Positions 27,815 through 39,478 of a stretch of DNA of 56,266 nt are shown in pieces. Every line of letters starts with the position of its first letter. The first letter of the stretch is position 1. The stretch lies in the NCBI RefSeq assembly GCF_016743775.1, contig NZ_JAEQMY010000030.1, positions 1 to 56,266 on the forward strand, given 5' to 3'. The DNA is from Microvirga aerilata (GTDB lineage: Bacteria > Pseudomonadota > Alphaproteobacteria > Rhizobiales > Beijerinckiaceae). The position numbers were made by a program, and so were the translations under genes. The notes under the pieces were generated by a model, which worked only from the letters and a program-made list of their open reading frames with translations, searched no databases and was not told where the DNA came from.

Positions 27815-30387
27815 CTACAGCATGAACCAGCTTTTGCTGAGATCCATGCTGCCCTTGAGCTTGATCACGGCTTCCGCTGCCATGTCGTTGTCGGTGTTGA
27901 GATAGACGTAAGTGTAGCCTTTCGTCTTCTCGAAGCGCACCTCGCCGGCCTTGCTGAAGGTCTTCTCGTCGCCGATGAACGAGAACTTCTGGTCGCCCCG
28001 CTTCTTCGCGTCGGCATCCACCCCCTTCAGGTCGATCTTGTCGCCGGAGCGGCCCTTGAAGTCGGTGATGGTGTCGGCGCGGCTCTTGGACGAGCCCGTC
28101 TCCCGGTCGTCGAAGACGAACACGTCCCGGCCCGTGCCGCCGGTGAGAGAATCCTTGCCGGTGCCGCCGGAGAGCTTGTCGTTGCCGAGGTCGCCCAGCA
28201 GCTTGTCGCTGCCGCCTGCGCCCGAAAGCTCGTCGGCACCACCAAGCCCCGCCAGCATGTTGGCGGAATCGTTGCCGAGAAGCGTGTTGGCGGAGCTGTT
28301 CCCCGTCAGGCTGATGGCCCCGGCATTCTCATCAGCCTTGGCCCCGTCGACGGCAGAGCCTTCGTCGAGGACGAAGCTTACCATTGCCTGGATGATGTCG
28401 GTGCCTGCGCTGCCAACGATCTCTCCCTGTTCGGCATTGACGTAGACGTTGATTCCCGCACCGCCATCGAGGATGTCGGTGCCGGCGCCTCCATCGAGCG
28501 TGTCGTTGCCGTCTCCACCGATCAGGTGATCGTTCCCGTTGCCACCGACCAGGAGGTCATGTCCGTCACCGCCCGTCAGCGTGTTGTCGCTGCCGTCGCC
28601 GACAAGGCTGTCCCCATAGGCCGATCCGACGAGGCTCTGAATCGAGACATAGGAGTCGCCGGAAGCCTCACCTGCATTGATGCCGGAATCCTGAAGGCTT
28701 GCAACGACCCGGCCACTTGCCTCGGCGTAGCTTGCGACGTTGATGCCGTCGCCGCCATCGAGATGGTCTGCACCTTCCCCGCCGAAAAGAGTGTCATTGC
28801 CTTTGCCGCCCAACAGGGTGTCGGTGCCGCCGGCTCCGACGAGCCTGTCATGCCCCGCGCCGCCCTGGAATTCGTGCGCCTGCCCGTCACCGAACATTTC
28901 GTCGTCATGGCTGGACCCGATGAAGATCTCGACGTTCTGGTAGGTATCTCCAAATGCGTCCCCTTGGCTGAAATCCACGTGGGTCAGCCAGATGGCCACA
29001 TGACCGAGGGACGATGCGTAGGTCACCGTATCCCTGCCGCCGAGACCGTCGATCAAGCCATGGACCTTTGTGCCGTCGAGCAGGTTGTCCCCGCCATCGC
29101 CGATGAGAGTATGAGGGATCGGATCGGGCTCGCCGCCACCGTTGCCGTTACCCCCGTTGCCATTGCCGCCCGTGCCATTGCCGTCGTCGCCGCCGGCCGG
29201 CAGCCCTGCATCGAAAATCTGTGCGCGAATGCTCAAATCGCCATCGGTCCAGCTGACGACGATGCGGCCGTCCTTGAGGGCCGTAAGGGCCGGATTGGTC
29301 TGATTGCCGTCCGGATTACCGGTTGCAACGAAGTCATCGCTCGTCCGAGCGCCCATTGCTCCGAATGTTGCAAGACGGACGTTGTGGTTCCGGCCTTCAT
29401 CCCGTGACAGAAAGGCGACCGCAAAGCCGCCATTGGATAGCGCTTCCACGACCGGTGCGCTTTGATACCCTTCTGTCGTCGTATTGACGAGGATCTGGCC
29501 CGTGAGAGGGATTCCCGTGCCTGAGAAGACTCTTGCCATGATGCAGCTGCCCGACCCGTCTACGGCAGCGTTCTCATCCGTCCATACGAAGACAACATTG
29601 CCGTTCGACAAGGTCGTGGTGGCAACCTGGTGCTGATCGCCGATGGTCGACTCGTTCACCCTGACCACCTGCCAAATGTAGCCGTCGGGGAATCCTTCCC
29701 TGTAGAACTCCGCGTAGATTGCCGTGCCGGACCCATCGGCTCTGCGCTCGGCATCCGGCACGAACGTCGATACATGAACATAGCCGCCGCCCTTGAGCCC
29801 CGTTACGTCGCCCTGTGAGCTCTTGAATCCCGCAAAGTCATAGTCGGCGGAGGTCAGCCGGTTGAAGTAGCCGGCTTTCGTGTATTGGTACCCGACAGAG
29901 CGGGAAGCCTGGGAGCCGGGGCAAAGTCGCTCCAAGCAATGGCGAACTCGCCGTTGGCCAAGGCTGTCACCGTGGGGGTGCGATCGACATGTTCTCCCAG
30001 GATTCCGTTTGCCGAGAAGCCTCCGCCGATCTGGTTGCCGTCAGGGCTATAGAGCTGCGCAAAGATGTCCGTTTCAGGTGCCTGGTACTCGCTGGTCGGG
30101 GTGCTGGTGCTCTCCCATGCAACCAGGATCCTGCCGTCGGTCAGAACGGTTACGTCAGGGCTCAAGGTCCTTTTCTCCGAAGAGGCGCTGATGGTGAATT
30201 CGCCTCCGCGCTTGGTCCCATCGGCGTTGTAGATCTGAGCCTGGATCACCTGGCCTTCCACGCCGGCACGTTGCCAGACCGCAATGAAGCCGCCATCCTT
30301 CATGGCGGCAATCTTCGCATTTTCCTGGCGGAAGTGGACGTCACCTGCGATTTTGATCTGGTTGCCTGACGGCGTTGGCTGCGGCAT
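27815..30387 (-). pseudogene. RTX calcium-binding protein, frameshifted
   Basis: The start is ATG at 30387 (MPQPTPSGNQIKIAGDVHF). The first frame gives about 156 residues of a repeated beta-strand domain (PDVTVLTDGRILVAWEST, PTVTALANGEFAIAWSDF). The open frame then changes: the continuation SVGYQYTKAGYFNRLTSADY and all later domains lie in the frame ending at 27815. A -1 shift (one base lost) between 29854 and 29935, perhaps at the G4 run 29918-29921, would restore a protein of about 855 residues. Downstream are a linker rich in GNGNGG, many RTX nonapeptides (GNDTLFGGEGADHLDGGDG type) and a C-terminal type I secretion-like end KLKGSMDLSKSWFML. Without the fix the product has no RTX region. 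Sequencing error, phase variation and true decay are all possible. Confidence 0.8.
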
Positions 30388-30709
30388 GGAACAAAGGCCT
30401 CGGAAGCTACTGAAGAACATTTCATATAAACGATATCTTGTTTCATAAGTGCTCCGGCCTGTGGGCACAACGGCACAACGATCATCGTTCCGTTCGGGCA
30501 TATACTCCTGCAGGTTGTATGAAATAAGCGACGAAGCAGGCGCGACGTGCAGGGCCTGCCTGAAACTCAGCGACTCCCCAATCGCTCATCGTCTCGTTTT
30601 CTGCTGCTTCTTAAACCCCCTTGCCATTCCGCAGCGACAGGCAGAGCATCGGGGTCACGCGTCCGTGAAGAGCGCGCCACAAAGGGGGCAGGGGAAGGAG
30701 ACTTTTTCC

Positions 30710-32749
30710 ATGGCACCCAACGGCAGACCAGCTTCGGGCCCGCGATGCATCGCGATCGTCGGCCCGTTTCAGAGCGGCAAGACCACGCTTTTAGAGGCCA
30801 TCCTCGAGCGGACCGGAGCGGTCCCGCGGGCAGGCCGCGTGGCAACTAAGGACAGCGTGGGCGATGCGAGCCAGGAGGCCCGGGCCCATGCCATGAGCAT
30901 CGAGCCCAATGTGGCCACCGTGAATTTCCTGGGCGAGAGCCTGACCTTCGTGGATTGTCCCGGCTCCACGGAATTCCTGCACGAGATGCGCAGCATCACG
31001 CCGGTCTGCGACGCAGCCATCGTTGTGTGCGAGGCGGACGAGCGCAAGATCCCGGCGCTCGAGATCATCCTGCGGGAGCTGGAGGAGGCCGACATTCCGC
31101 GCTTCCTGTTCATCAACAAGATCGATGGGGCCACGCAGCGCATCCGCGAGACCCTGGCGCTCCTGCAGGAGGCCTCGCGCACGCCGCTGCTCCTGCGCCA
31201 GATCCCGCTCTGGAAGGACGGCATCGCGGTGGGCTTCATCGATCTCGCGCTCGAGCGCGCCTTCGTCTACCGCGAGCATGCGCCGAGCGAGGTCGTGGAC
31301 CTGCCCGAGGGCGAACTGCCGCGGGAGAAGGAGGCGCGCTACGCCATGCTGGAGCGGCTGGCCGATTACGACGACGCGCTCATGGAGGAGCTGATCTCCG
31401 AGATCGAGCCGCCGCGCGACCAGATCTTCGACGACCTGTCGAAGGAGCTGAAGGAGCGGCACGTGGTGCCGGCGCTCATCGGCTCGGCCGAGCGCGGCAA
31501 CGGCATCACGCGGCTTCTCAAGGCGCTGCGCCACGAGGCGCCCACTTTGACTGAGACCCGGGCGCGCCTCGGCATCGCCGGGGAGGGCGCGCCCCTGGCC
31601 CAGACGGTGAAGACCCTGCATCTGGGACAGGGCGGCAAGCTCTCCCTGGCCCGCGTCATGCGCGGCACCTTCCGCGAGGGCGACACGGTGGTGGGCTCGC
31701 GCGGCACCGAGGCGCGGATCGGCAGCCTGCTCACCCTGCTGGGCACCGCCACGACCCGGAAAGGGGAGGCCGTCGCCGGCGACACGGTCGGCTTCGGGCG
31801 CCTGGAGGGCATCGCCACGGGCGACAGCTTCGCGACCGGCAAGGCGAGGCCGGAGGCCATCCTGTCCGTGGCGCCGCCGGAGCCCGTCTATGCGATGGCC
31901 CTCAAGGTCCGGGACCGCAAGGACGACGTGCGCCTCTCCAGCGCCCTTGCCAAGATCACCGAGGAGGACCCGTCCCTCCTGATCGAAACCCGCCCCGAGA
32001 TGGGCGAGATCCGGCTTCACGGACAGGGCGAGATGCACCTGCGGGTCGCTGTCGAGAAGCTCGCCTCGCGCTTCCAGGTCGGCGTCGAGACGGCCAGGCC
32101 CAAGGTGGCCTATTGCGAGACGATCAAGCTGCCGGCCGCCGCCCGCGGCCGTCACCGCAAGCAGACCGGCGGCCATGGCCAGTTCGGCGACGTGATGATC
32201 GAGATCAAGCCGCTGCCGCGCGGAGAGGGCTTCGCCTTCCAGGATCATATCACCGGCGGCGTGGTGCCGCGCCAGTACATTCCATCCGTGGAGACAGGCG
32301 TCCGGGATGCGCTCAAATGCGGACCTCTCGGGTTTCCCGTGGTCGATCTGGCCGTATCGCTGACGGACGGCTCCTACCACACGGTGGACTCCTCTGATGC
32401 CGCCTTCCAGGCGGCGGCCAAGCTCGCGCTCGCGGAGGCCCTGCCGAAGGCCAAGCCCGTGCTGCTGGAGCCGGTGCTGTCGGTGGAGATCACCATTCCG
32501 TCCGAGGCGCTCTCCAAGGCGACCGCCCTCGTGACCGCAAGGCGGGGGCAGATCCTGGGATACGACGAGCGGCCCGGCTGGAACGGCTGGCAGGTGCTCA
32601 GCGCCTCCATCCCCGAATCCGAGATCGGCGATCTCATCGTGGAGCTGCGCTCGGCCACCGCCGGGGTCGGAACCTTCTCGACCCGGTTCGACCACATGGC
32701 GGAATTGAGCGGGCGCCCCGCCGACCTGGTTCTGCAGAAGGCTCATTGA
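30710..32749 (+). CDS. Elongation factor G-like translational GTPase
   Basis: A 679-residue EF-G paralogue. The GTPase domain shows G1 GPFQSGKT (18-25), G3 DCPGSTEF and G4 NKID, followed by EF-G domains II-V (LHLGQGGKLSLARVMRGTF, GEMHLRVAVEKL, KQTGGHGQFGDVMIEIKPL, GGVVPRQYIPSVETGV). Switch and loop regions differ from canonical FusA, as in the EF-G-like proteins that act in recycling or other ribosome tasks rather than general elongation. The ATG at 30710 has GGGGAAGGAGAC just upstream. It stands alone, without rpsL, rpsG or tuf nearby, which supports paralogue status. Confidence 0.92.
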   Translation: MAPNGRPASGPRCIAIVGPFQSGKTTLLEAILERTGAVPRAGRVATKDSVGDASQEARAHAMSIEPNVATVNFLGESLTFVDCPGSTEFLHEMRSITPVCDAAIVVCEADERKIPALEIILRELEEADIPRFLFINKIDGATQRIRETLALLQEASRTPLLLRQIPLWKDGIAVGFIDLALERAFVYREHAPSEVVDLPEGELPREKEARYAMLERLADYDDALMEELISEIEPPRDQIFDDLSKELKERHVVPALIGSAERGNGITRLLKALRHEAPTLTETRARLGIAGEGAPLAQTVKTLHLGQGGKLSLARVMRGTFREGDTVVGSRGTEARIGSLLTLLGTATTRKGEAVAGDTVGFGRLEGIATGDSFATGKARPEAILSVAPPEPVYAMALKVRDRKDDVRLSSALAKITEEDPSLLIETRPEMGEIRLHGQGEMHLRVAVEKLASRFQVGVETARPKVAYCETIKLPAAARGRHRKQTGGHGQFGDVMIEIKPLPRGEGFAFQDHITGGVVPRQYIPSVETGVRDALKCGPLGFPVVDLAVSLTDGSYHTVDSSDAAFQAAAKLALAEALPKAKPVLLEPVLSVEITIPSEALSKATALVTARRGQILGYDERPGWNGWQVLSASIPESEIGDLIVELRSATAGVGTFSTRFDHMAELSGRPADLVLQKAH

Positions 32750-32759
32750 GGACCCCCGG

Positions 32760-32790
32760 ACCTGAACGATCGTTCGACGATCGTTCAGGT
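32760..32790. promoter_or_regulatory. 31-bp palindrome between the EF-G-like and acyl-CoA ligase genes
   Basis: Two perfect 13-bp arms (ACCTGAACGATCG and its complement) flank TTCGA. Inside, GAACGATCGTTC is itself a dyad of TetR-operator style. It lies 10 bases after the EF-G-like stop and about 100 bases before the acyl-CoA ligase start. A TetR-type fatty-acid regulator site is plausible; a factor-dependent terminator is the alternative because no T-run follows. Confidence 0.5.
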
Positions 32791-32893
32791 CTAAACTATC
32801 CCATCGACAAACGTGATCTTCCGCGCCAAGTTAAGCTCTGTCGGAGACGCCATCTCCCATGAAGCCAAACCTGCCATGAAGCGGGAGGAAACA

Positions 32894-34624
32894 ATGAACG
32901 CCACCCCCTCAACCTCCGTGCTCGCAGGCACGATGGACGATCCCGCGAGCCGGCCCTGGCTCAAGTCCTATCCCCCAAGCGTTCCGGCCGACATCGACGA
33001 GGCTCAGATCGGCACGCTCAACGACATCTTCCGCAAAGCGCTGGCGGATTACCCGAACCGGCCGGCTGTGGAGAGCTTCGGCGCGCGCATGACCTATGCC
33101 AGGTTGGGGCGCGAAGCCGAGGCGGTCGCCTCCTGGCTGCAAGGGCAGGGGCTGAACAAGGGCGACCGCGTCGCGATCATGCTGCCCAACGTGATGGCCT
33201 TTCCGGCGATCCTGTTCGGGGTGCTTCTGGCGGGCGGCACGGTGGTCAACGTCAACCCGCTCTACACGCCCCGGGAGCTGACCTACCAGCTCAAGGATTC
33301 CGGAGCCCGGTTCCTGTTCGTGCTCGAGAACTTTGCCGCGACGGTCGAGGAGTCTCTGCCCGAAATCGAGCTCGACCAGGTGGTCCTGGTGACGCCGGGC
33401 GACCTGCTCGGGCTCAAGGGAGCGATCGTCAATCTCGTCTCCCGCCATGTGAAGAAGGCGGTCAAACCTTTCCGCCTGCCCCGGGCCGTTCCGTTCAAGG
33501 CGGCCCTTGCCGAGGGCGCGAAGCGCAGGCCGCAGGCGGTTGCCGTAGCGCCAGACGATATCGCATTCCTGCAGTATACGGGCGGAACCACGGGCGTTGC
33601 CAAAGGCGCCGTCCTGCTTCACCGCAACGTGGTCGCCAACGTGCTGCAATGCGAGGCCTGGATGCTGCCGTTCTTCGGCGAGCGCCAGGACCACGTGATG
33701 GTGACGGCCCTGCCGCTCTATCACATCTTCGCCCTGACGGTCTGCGGGCTGTTGATGACGAGGATCGGCGGGTGCCAGCTGCTGATCGCCAATCCGCGCG
33801 ACATCCCGGGCTTCGTCAAGACGCTGCAGAAGAGCCGCATCACGCTCATGTCCGGCCTCAACACGCTCTACAATGCCCTGGCGCATGCTCCGGGCATCGA
33901 GAAGGTGGACTTCTCCCAGATGGTCTTTGCCGTGTCGGGCGGCATGGCCACCCAGGAGGCCGTGGCGAAGAAATGGAAGGACGTGACGGGGCAGCCCATC
34001 GTCGAGGGCTATGGCTTGTCCGAAACGTCGCCCGTGGTCTGTGCCAACCGCCTCGACATCGAGGACTTCACCGGCACGATCGGCTATCCCCTGCCGTCCA
34101 CCGACGTGACCGTGCGCTCCAGCGACGGCGCGATCTTGCCCTATGGTGAGCGCGGGGAACTCTGCGTGAAGGGTCCGCAGGTCATGGCCGGGTACTGGCA
34201 GAGGCCGGACGAGACCGCGAAGGTGATGACGCAGGACGGCTGGTTCCGCACCGGCGACGTGGCGGTGATCCTCCCCGGCGGGGAGGTGAAGATCGTGGAC
34301 CGGATGAAAGACATGGTTCTGGTGTCCGGGTTCAACGTCTATCCGAACGAAGTGGAAGACGTGATCGCCAAGCATCCACTCGTGATGGAAGCTGCTGTCA
34401 TCGGCCTTCCGGATGAACATTCCGGAGAGGCGGTGGTGGCCTATGTGGTCCGGAAGGATCCTGCCCTTACGGCAGATGACCTGCGCCAGTTCTGCCGCGA
34501 GAACCTGACCGGCTACAAGGTGCCGCGCCGGATCGAGTTCCGGGAGTCCCTGCCGAAGACCAATGTGGGCAAGGTTCTGCGGCGTGCGCTCAAGGAAGAG
34601 GTTGAGCAGGCTCAAGCCCGCTGA
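32894..34624 (+). CDS. fadD: Long-chain fatty-acid-CoA ligase
   Basis: A 576-residue adenylate-forming enzyme that activates fatty acids to acyl-CoA through an acyl-AMP, the entry step of beta-oxidation. The AMP-binding P-loop motif is YTGGTTGVAKGA (about 228-239). YGLSETSP (about 373), DGWFRTGDVAVI and the FACS motif around VLVSGFNVYPNEVEDVI follow, and the C-terminal hinge lysine region is ESLPKTNVGKVLRRAL. Length and motifs fit FadD. The ATG at 32894 follows GGGAGGAAA; an earlier in-frame ATG at 32876 is less likely. A large palindrome in the upstream gap may be its operator. Confidence 0.93.
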   Translation: MNATPSTSVLAGTMDDPASRPWLKSYPPSVPADIDEAQIGTLNDIFRKALADYPNRPAVESFGARMTYARLGREAEAVASWLQGQGLNKGDRVAIMLPNVMAFPAILFGVLLAGGTVVNVNPLYTPRELTYQLKDSGARFLFVLENFAATVEESLPEIELDQVVLVTPGDLLGLKGAIVNLVSRHVKKAVKPFRLPRAVPFKAALAEGAKRRPQAVAVAPDDIAFLQYTGGTTGVAKGAVLLHRNVVANVLQCEAWMLPFFGERQDHVMVTALPLYHIFALTVCGLLMTRIGGCQLLIANPRDIPGFVKTLQKSRITLMSGLNTLYNALAHAPGIEKVDFSQMVFAVSGGMATQEAVAKKWKDVTGQPIVEGYGLSETSPVVCANRLDIEDFTGTIGYPLPSTDVTVRSSDGAILPYGERGELCVKGPQVMAGYWQRPDETAKVMTQDGWFRTGDVAVILPGGEVKIVDRMKDMVLVSGFNVYPNEVEDVIAKHPLVMEAAVIGLPDEHSGEAVVAYVVRKDPALTADDLRQFCRENLTGYKVPRRIEFRESLPKTNVGKVLRRALKEEVEQAQAR

Positions 34625-34654
34625 GACCAGTACAAAGGTCCTGAAAAGAAAAAA

Positions 34655-34673
34655 GCCGGGCCAAAGGCCCGGC
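34655..34673 (-). terminator. Intrinsic terminator
   Basis: GCCGGGCC and GGCCCGGC form an 8-bp stem around a 3-base loop. On the minus strand it is followed by an uninterrupted T-run, so it ends transcription coming from the LysR gene; on the plus strand it lies 30 bases after the acyl-CoA ligase stop and may help there. The rest of 34625-34905 contains nothing identified. Confidence 0.8.
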
Positions 34674-34905
34674 ATAAGTAGAGGTTCGACAAGAAGTCAA
34701 AACCTTCCAGAGGGAACGGCCGACACGACATCGCCGGGAGGAAGAAAGCGATGCCGCGTTGAAATCAGCCGCTGCTCATATCGACCGCATCACGCCCCTT
34801 TGCAATGCAGCATGCCTCATAAAAGGGCTGCGTTGGGCGCATGGCTCTTGTCACTCAGACGACAAAATTCCGCCAGCCATCGAGCTTGGCCGAGCCTAGA
34901 AGGTC

Positions 34906-35796
34906 TCAATAGGTCCAGCGCTGGGCCTTTGAGATCAGAAAGTCCCGGAAAGCCTGCACGCGCGCGACGGAGCGCATCTCCTCGGCATAAACCAAGTAGC
35001 TGTCGAGGGAGGGCATTTCCACGTCCCGCAGGATCTGGACGAGATCCGGGTTGCCCACCACGGCATAGTCCGGCAGCACGGCGATGCCGGCGCCTGTTTC
35101 CACGGCGAGCTTCAAGGCCGTGATGTTATTCACCACGTAATGGTATTGGCGCGGCTCGCGCGCCTCGCGTCCCGCCGTCGACAGCCAGTGCATGGCCATC
35201 AGATAGGAGGGCTGATCGCCGCCGAAGGAAACGATGCGGTGCTCGTCCAGGTCTTCCAGGCTCTTGGGCTCGTTGAACCGCTTCAGGTAATCGGTCGAGG
35301 CATAGACGTGGAAATGCACCGTGAAGAGACGGCGCTGGATCAGGTCCGGCTGGGCCGGGCGGCGCAGGCGGATCGCCACGTCGGCTTCCCGCATGGCAAG
35401 ATCGAGCTCTTCGTTGGTGAGAATCAGCTCCACGCGCACATCCGGATAGAGATCCAGGAACTCTCCGATGCGCTGGGCCAGCCAGATGGAGCCGAGGCCG
35501 ACCGTCGTCGTCACCTTCAGCTCGCCGGAGGGCCTCTCGCTGGTTTCCACCAGACGCGCCTTGGTGGTTTCCAGCCGCATGCGCATGTCTCGGGCCGCCC
35601 GGAACAGCAGGTCGCCCTGCTCGGTCAGGATCAGGCCGCGCGCATGGCGATGGAAGAGAGGAGCCTTCAGCTCGCGCTCGAGGGCGCTGATCTGGCGGCT
35701 GACGGCGGACTGGCTCAGTCCCAGATCGTCACCGGCGCGCGTGAAGCTGCCCGCTTCGGCGACCGTATAGAAAATCCGGATTTTGTCCCAGTCCAC
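34906..35796 (-). CDS. LysR-family transcriptional regulator
   Basis: A 296-residue LTTR. The winged HTH spans residues 1-60 (VDWDKIRIFYTVAEAGSFTR, then LGLSQSAVSRQISALERELK, LFHRHARGLILTEQGDLL). The effector domain opens ELKVTTTVGLGSIWLAQRIG and includes EADVAIRLRRPAQPDLIQRR. The GTG at 35796 has GAGGGGAA upstream; starting at 35907 would add residues encoded by a repeat element. The regulator is divergent from nothing obvious and sits between fadD and trxB. Its position near trxB is shared with other rhizobia, but its target genes cannot be read here. Confidence 0.92.
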   Translation of the reverse strand: MDWDKIRIFYTVAEAGSFTRAGDDLGLSQSAVSRQISALERELKAPLFHRHARGLILTEQGDLLFRAARDMRMRLETTKARLVETSERPSGELKVTTTVGLGSIWLAQRIGEFLDLYPDVRVELILTNEELDLAMREADVAIRLRRPAQPDLIQRRLFTVHFHVYASTDYLKRFNEPKSLEDLDEHRIVSFGGDQPSYLMAMHWLSTAGREAREPRQYHYVVNNITALKLAVETGAGIAVLPDYAVVGNPDLVQILRDVEMPSLDSYLVYAEEMRSVARVQAFRDFLISKAQRWTY

Positions 35797-35815
35797 GGCG
35801 TTCCCCTCATGCCCT

Positions 35816-35863
35816 GCGCATCGTGCGGAAAAGTGGCTCCGGTTTTCCGCTCGAACGATGCGC
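35816..35863. repeat. RIME-like palindromic element, copy 1
   Basis: Outer arms GCGCATCGT and ACGATGCGC enclose an inner hairpin with arms GCGGAAAAGTGG and CCGGTTTTCCGC. The GGAAAAGTGG...CCGGTTTTCC form resembles the intergenic mosaic elements (RIME) described in Rhizobium relatives. It lies directly upstream of the LysR gene. Confidence 0.7.
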
Positions 35864-35875
35864 CAGCCAAGAGAA

Positions 35876-35922
35876 GCATCGGATTGGATCCCAAAAGTGG
35901 ACTCCACTTTTGGGTCCGATGC
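35876..35922. repeat. RIME-like palindromic element, copy 2
   Basis: Outer arms GCATCGGA and TCCGATGC surround an inner palindrome with arms CCCAAAAGTGGA and TCCACTTTTGGG. It follows copy 1 after 12 bases. The two share the AAAAGTGG core but have different outer arms, so they are related rather than identical. Confidence 0.7.
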
Positions 35923-36016
35923 TCATGCTCCTGACGCGGGGCACCTTATCTCTGATGAGCCGGCAGCCCGATGCAACAGGAAATCGGCCTGAGGGCTAAC
36001 GGATTGTTAACAAACC

Positions 36017-37992
<1,976 letters not shown>

Positions 37993-38167
37993 TCGATCAA
38001 CGAGCCTGTGGAGTTCATGAGGTTTGTTGCGACTAAAATCGCCCGTCCTTCTTGTGCAGACCCTCTACACGGTCTACTCAGCCAAGACGAGTTTTTTACT
38101 TGATGCGGCATGATCCGGGCGGCCAGACGGTCCCCACCTCCTTTGATCGTGCCCTAGCGGAGTTACC

Positions 38168-38653
38168 GTGCGCGGACGCCTCGATTCCATCGACTGGGCT
38201 ATCTTGAAAGAACTGCAGGCCGACGGCAGCATCACCAATGTGGAGCTGGCCCGTCGTGTGGGTCTGTCGGCACCCCCGTGCCTGCGCCGCGTGCGGGCGC
38301 TGGAGAGCGCCGGCATCATCAAGGCCTATCGGGCCATTCTCGACCCGAAGGGCTTAGGCTTCGAGATCGTCTGCTTCGCCATGGTGCAGCTCGACGTCCA
38401 GGGCAAAAAGGAGCTCAGGGAGTTCGAGCAGCACGTCAAGGGCTGGTCCATGGTCCGGGAGTGCTGGACCCTGTCGGGCGACATCGATTTCATCCTGAAA
38501 TGCGTGGCGCCGAACCTGGGCGCCTTCCAGGGTCTCGTGTCGGAACTCACATCCCTGCCGAACGTGCGCAACGTCCGCACCGCGCTGACCCTCGACCTGA
38601 TCAAGGACGAGCCCCTGGTCCCCATCGAGGACGTGGCGGAGGCCGAGGGCTAG
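38168..38653 (+). CDS. Lrp/AsnC-family transcriptional regulator
   Basis: A 161-residue regulator. The N-terminal HTH is LDSIDWAILKELQADGSITN with VELARRVGLSAPPCLRRVRALE. The C-terminal RAM ligand-binding domain is GFEIVCFAMVQLDVQGKKEL and VRECWTLSGDIDFILKCVAP. It probably oligomerises and responds to amino acids. The GTG start at 38168 has GGAG close upstream. It is divergent from the ELM1-trxB operon, and this Lrp next to trxB is a familiar rhizobial arrangement. An imperfect hairpin around 38663-38690 follows the stop. Confidence 0.92.
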   Translation: MRGRLDSIDWAILKELQADGSITNVELARRVGLSAPPCLRRVRALESAGIIKAYRAILDPKGLGFEIVCFAMVQLDVQGKKELREFEQHVKGWSMVRECWTLSGDIDFILKCVAPNLGAFQGLVSELTSLPNVRNVRTALTLDLIKDEPLVPIEDVAEAEG

Positions 38654-38707
38654 GTTACGTGCTACCCCGGATCGACTTTGCCGTCCGGGATGACGCTTGT
38701 GAAAAGG

Positions 38708-39274
38708 TCAGATCTGCCGCCTGAGCCAGCGCACATAATGCTGCGCCACTGCGACCGCGCGGCCCTGTTCGTTGGGGGTGACGCTGCTTGCATGGGCATC
38801 GAGCACAGCCAGCATCGGGTGGCGCGCTAGAACCTCACCCCGCCGGCCCACGGCCAGGGCTTCACCTTCCACCGAGTCGTGGCCACCACCGCCATTGCCC
38901 CGTCGCAATGAGCCCCCGCCGCCAGGGAACGGCGTGAGGAAAACACCGGTCAGGCGCACAACCAGGCGAGGACCGCGCGGGTCCGCCCGGTCTGCAAAGG
39001 AGCGCCGCAACTCGTCGAGGGTAGCTGCGCCCACGAGATCGGCGAATGGCCCCAGGCCCTTGGCCTTGAGAACACTCACATCCACTGCGAACGACGAGAA
39101 AGCCTGCGGGAAGCTTTGGGCATGAGCGGGCAGGCCTGCGCCGGCAAGGCCGGCACAGGCGAGGCCGAGGAGGAAAGAGCGGCGGGATTGATGCAACCCG
39201 GCTTCGGACCGTCCCGGCATCCAGGAAGGCTGCCCGGTAGGATGAAGTTCGATCTTGGGCATGTTGTCTCTCAT
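38708..39274 (-). CDS. Hypothetical Tat-exported protein
   Basis: A 188-residue protein of unknown family. Residues about 30-52 form a twin-arginine signal (QSRRSFLLGLACAGLAGAGL, then AHA). The mature part has FAVDVSVLKAKGLGPFADLV, LVVRLTGVFLTPF, a Gly-rich loop and a C-terminal segment QGRAVAVAQHYVRWLRR. Tat export suggests folding or cofactor loading in the cytoplasm. AGGAGGGGAAG lies just before the ATG at 39274. It shares a 200-base divergent gap with the Gly-rich peptide gene. Confidence 0.8.
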   Translation of the reverse strand: MRDNMPKIELHPTGQPSWMPGRSEAGLHQSRRSFLLGLACAGLAGAGLPAHAQSFPQAFSSFAVDVSVLKAKGLGPFADLVGAATLDELRRSFADRADPRGPRLVVRLTGVFLTPFPGGGGSLRRGNGGGGHDSVEGEALAVGRRGEVLARHPMLAVLDAHASSVTPNEQGRAVAVAQHYVRWLRRQI

Positions 39275-39478
39275 CGCTTCCCCTCCTAGGGCACTCCGTC
39301 CGGATCCTAGCAATCCTCCTCGCCCTATACGCTGGAAGTGGATCTCGGTCTCGGAGTTCCAAGCAGCGGCAACCCTACCGTCAAGAAGGTGATTGACTCG
39401 AATGTGCAACTATGTTGCGAATTCTGTGTGGGAAAGACGGACCCAGTCACGTCTTCGAAACATAAAATGAGGCATTCC

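Noticed and set aside
29905..29935. Programmed -1 frameshifting in the RTX gene
   Set aside because: No X-XXY-YYZ slippery heptamer or following stem was found at the junction. A simple indel is more likely.
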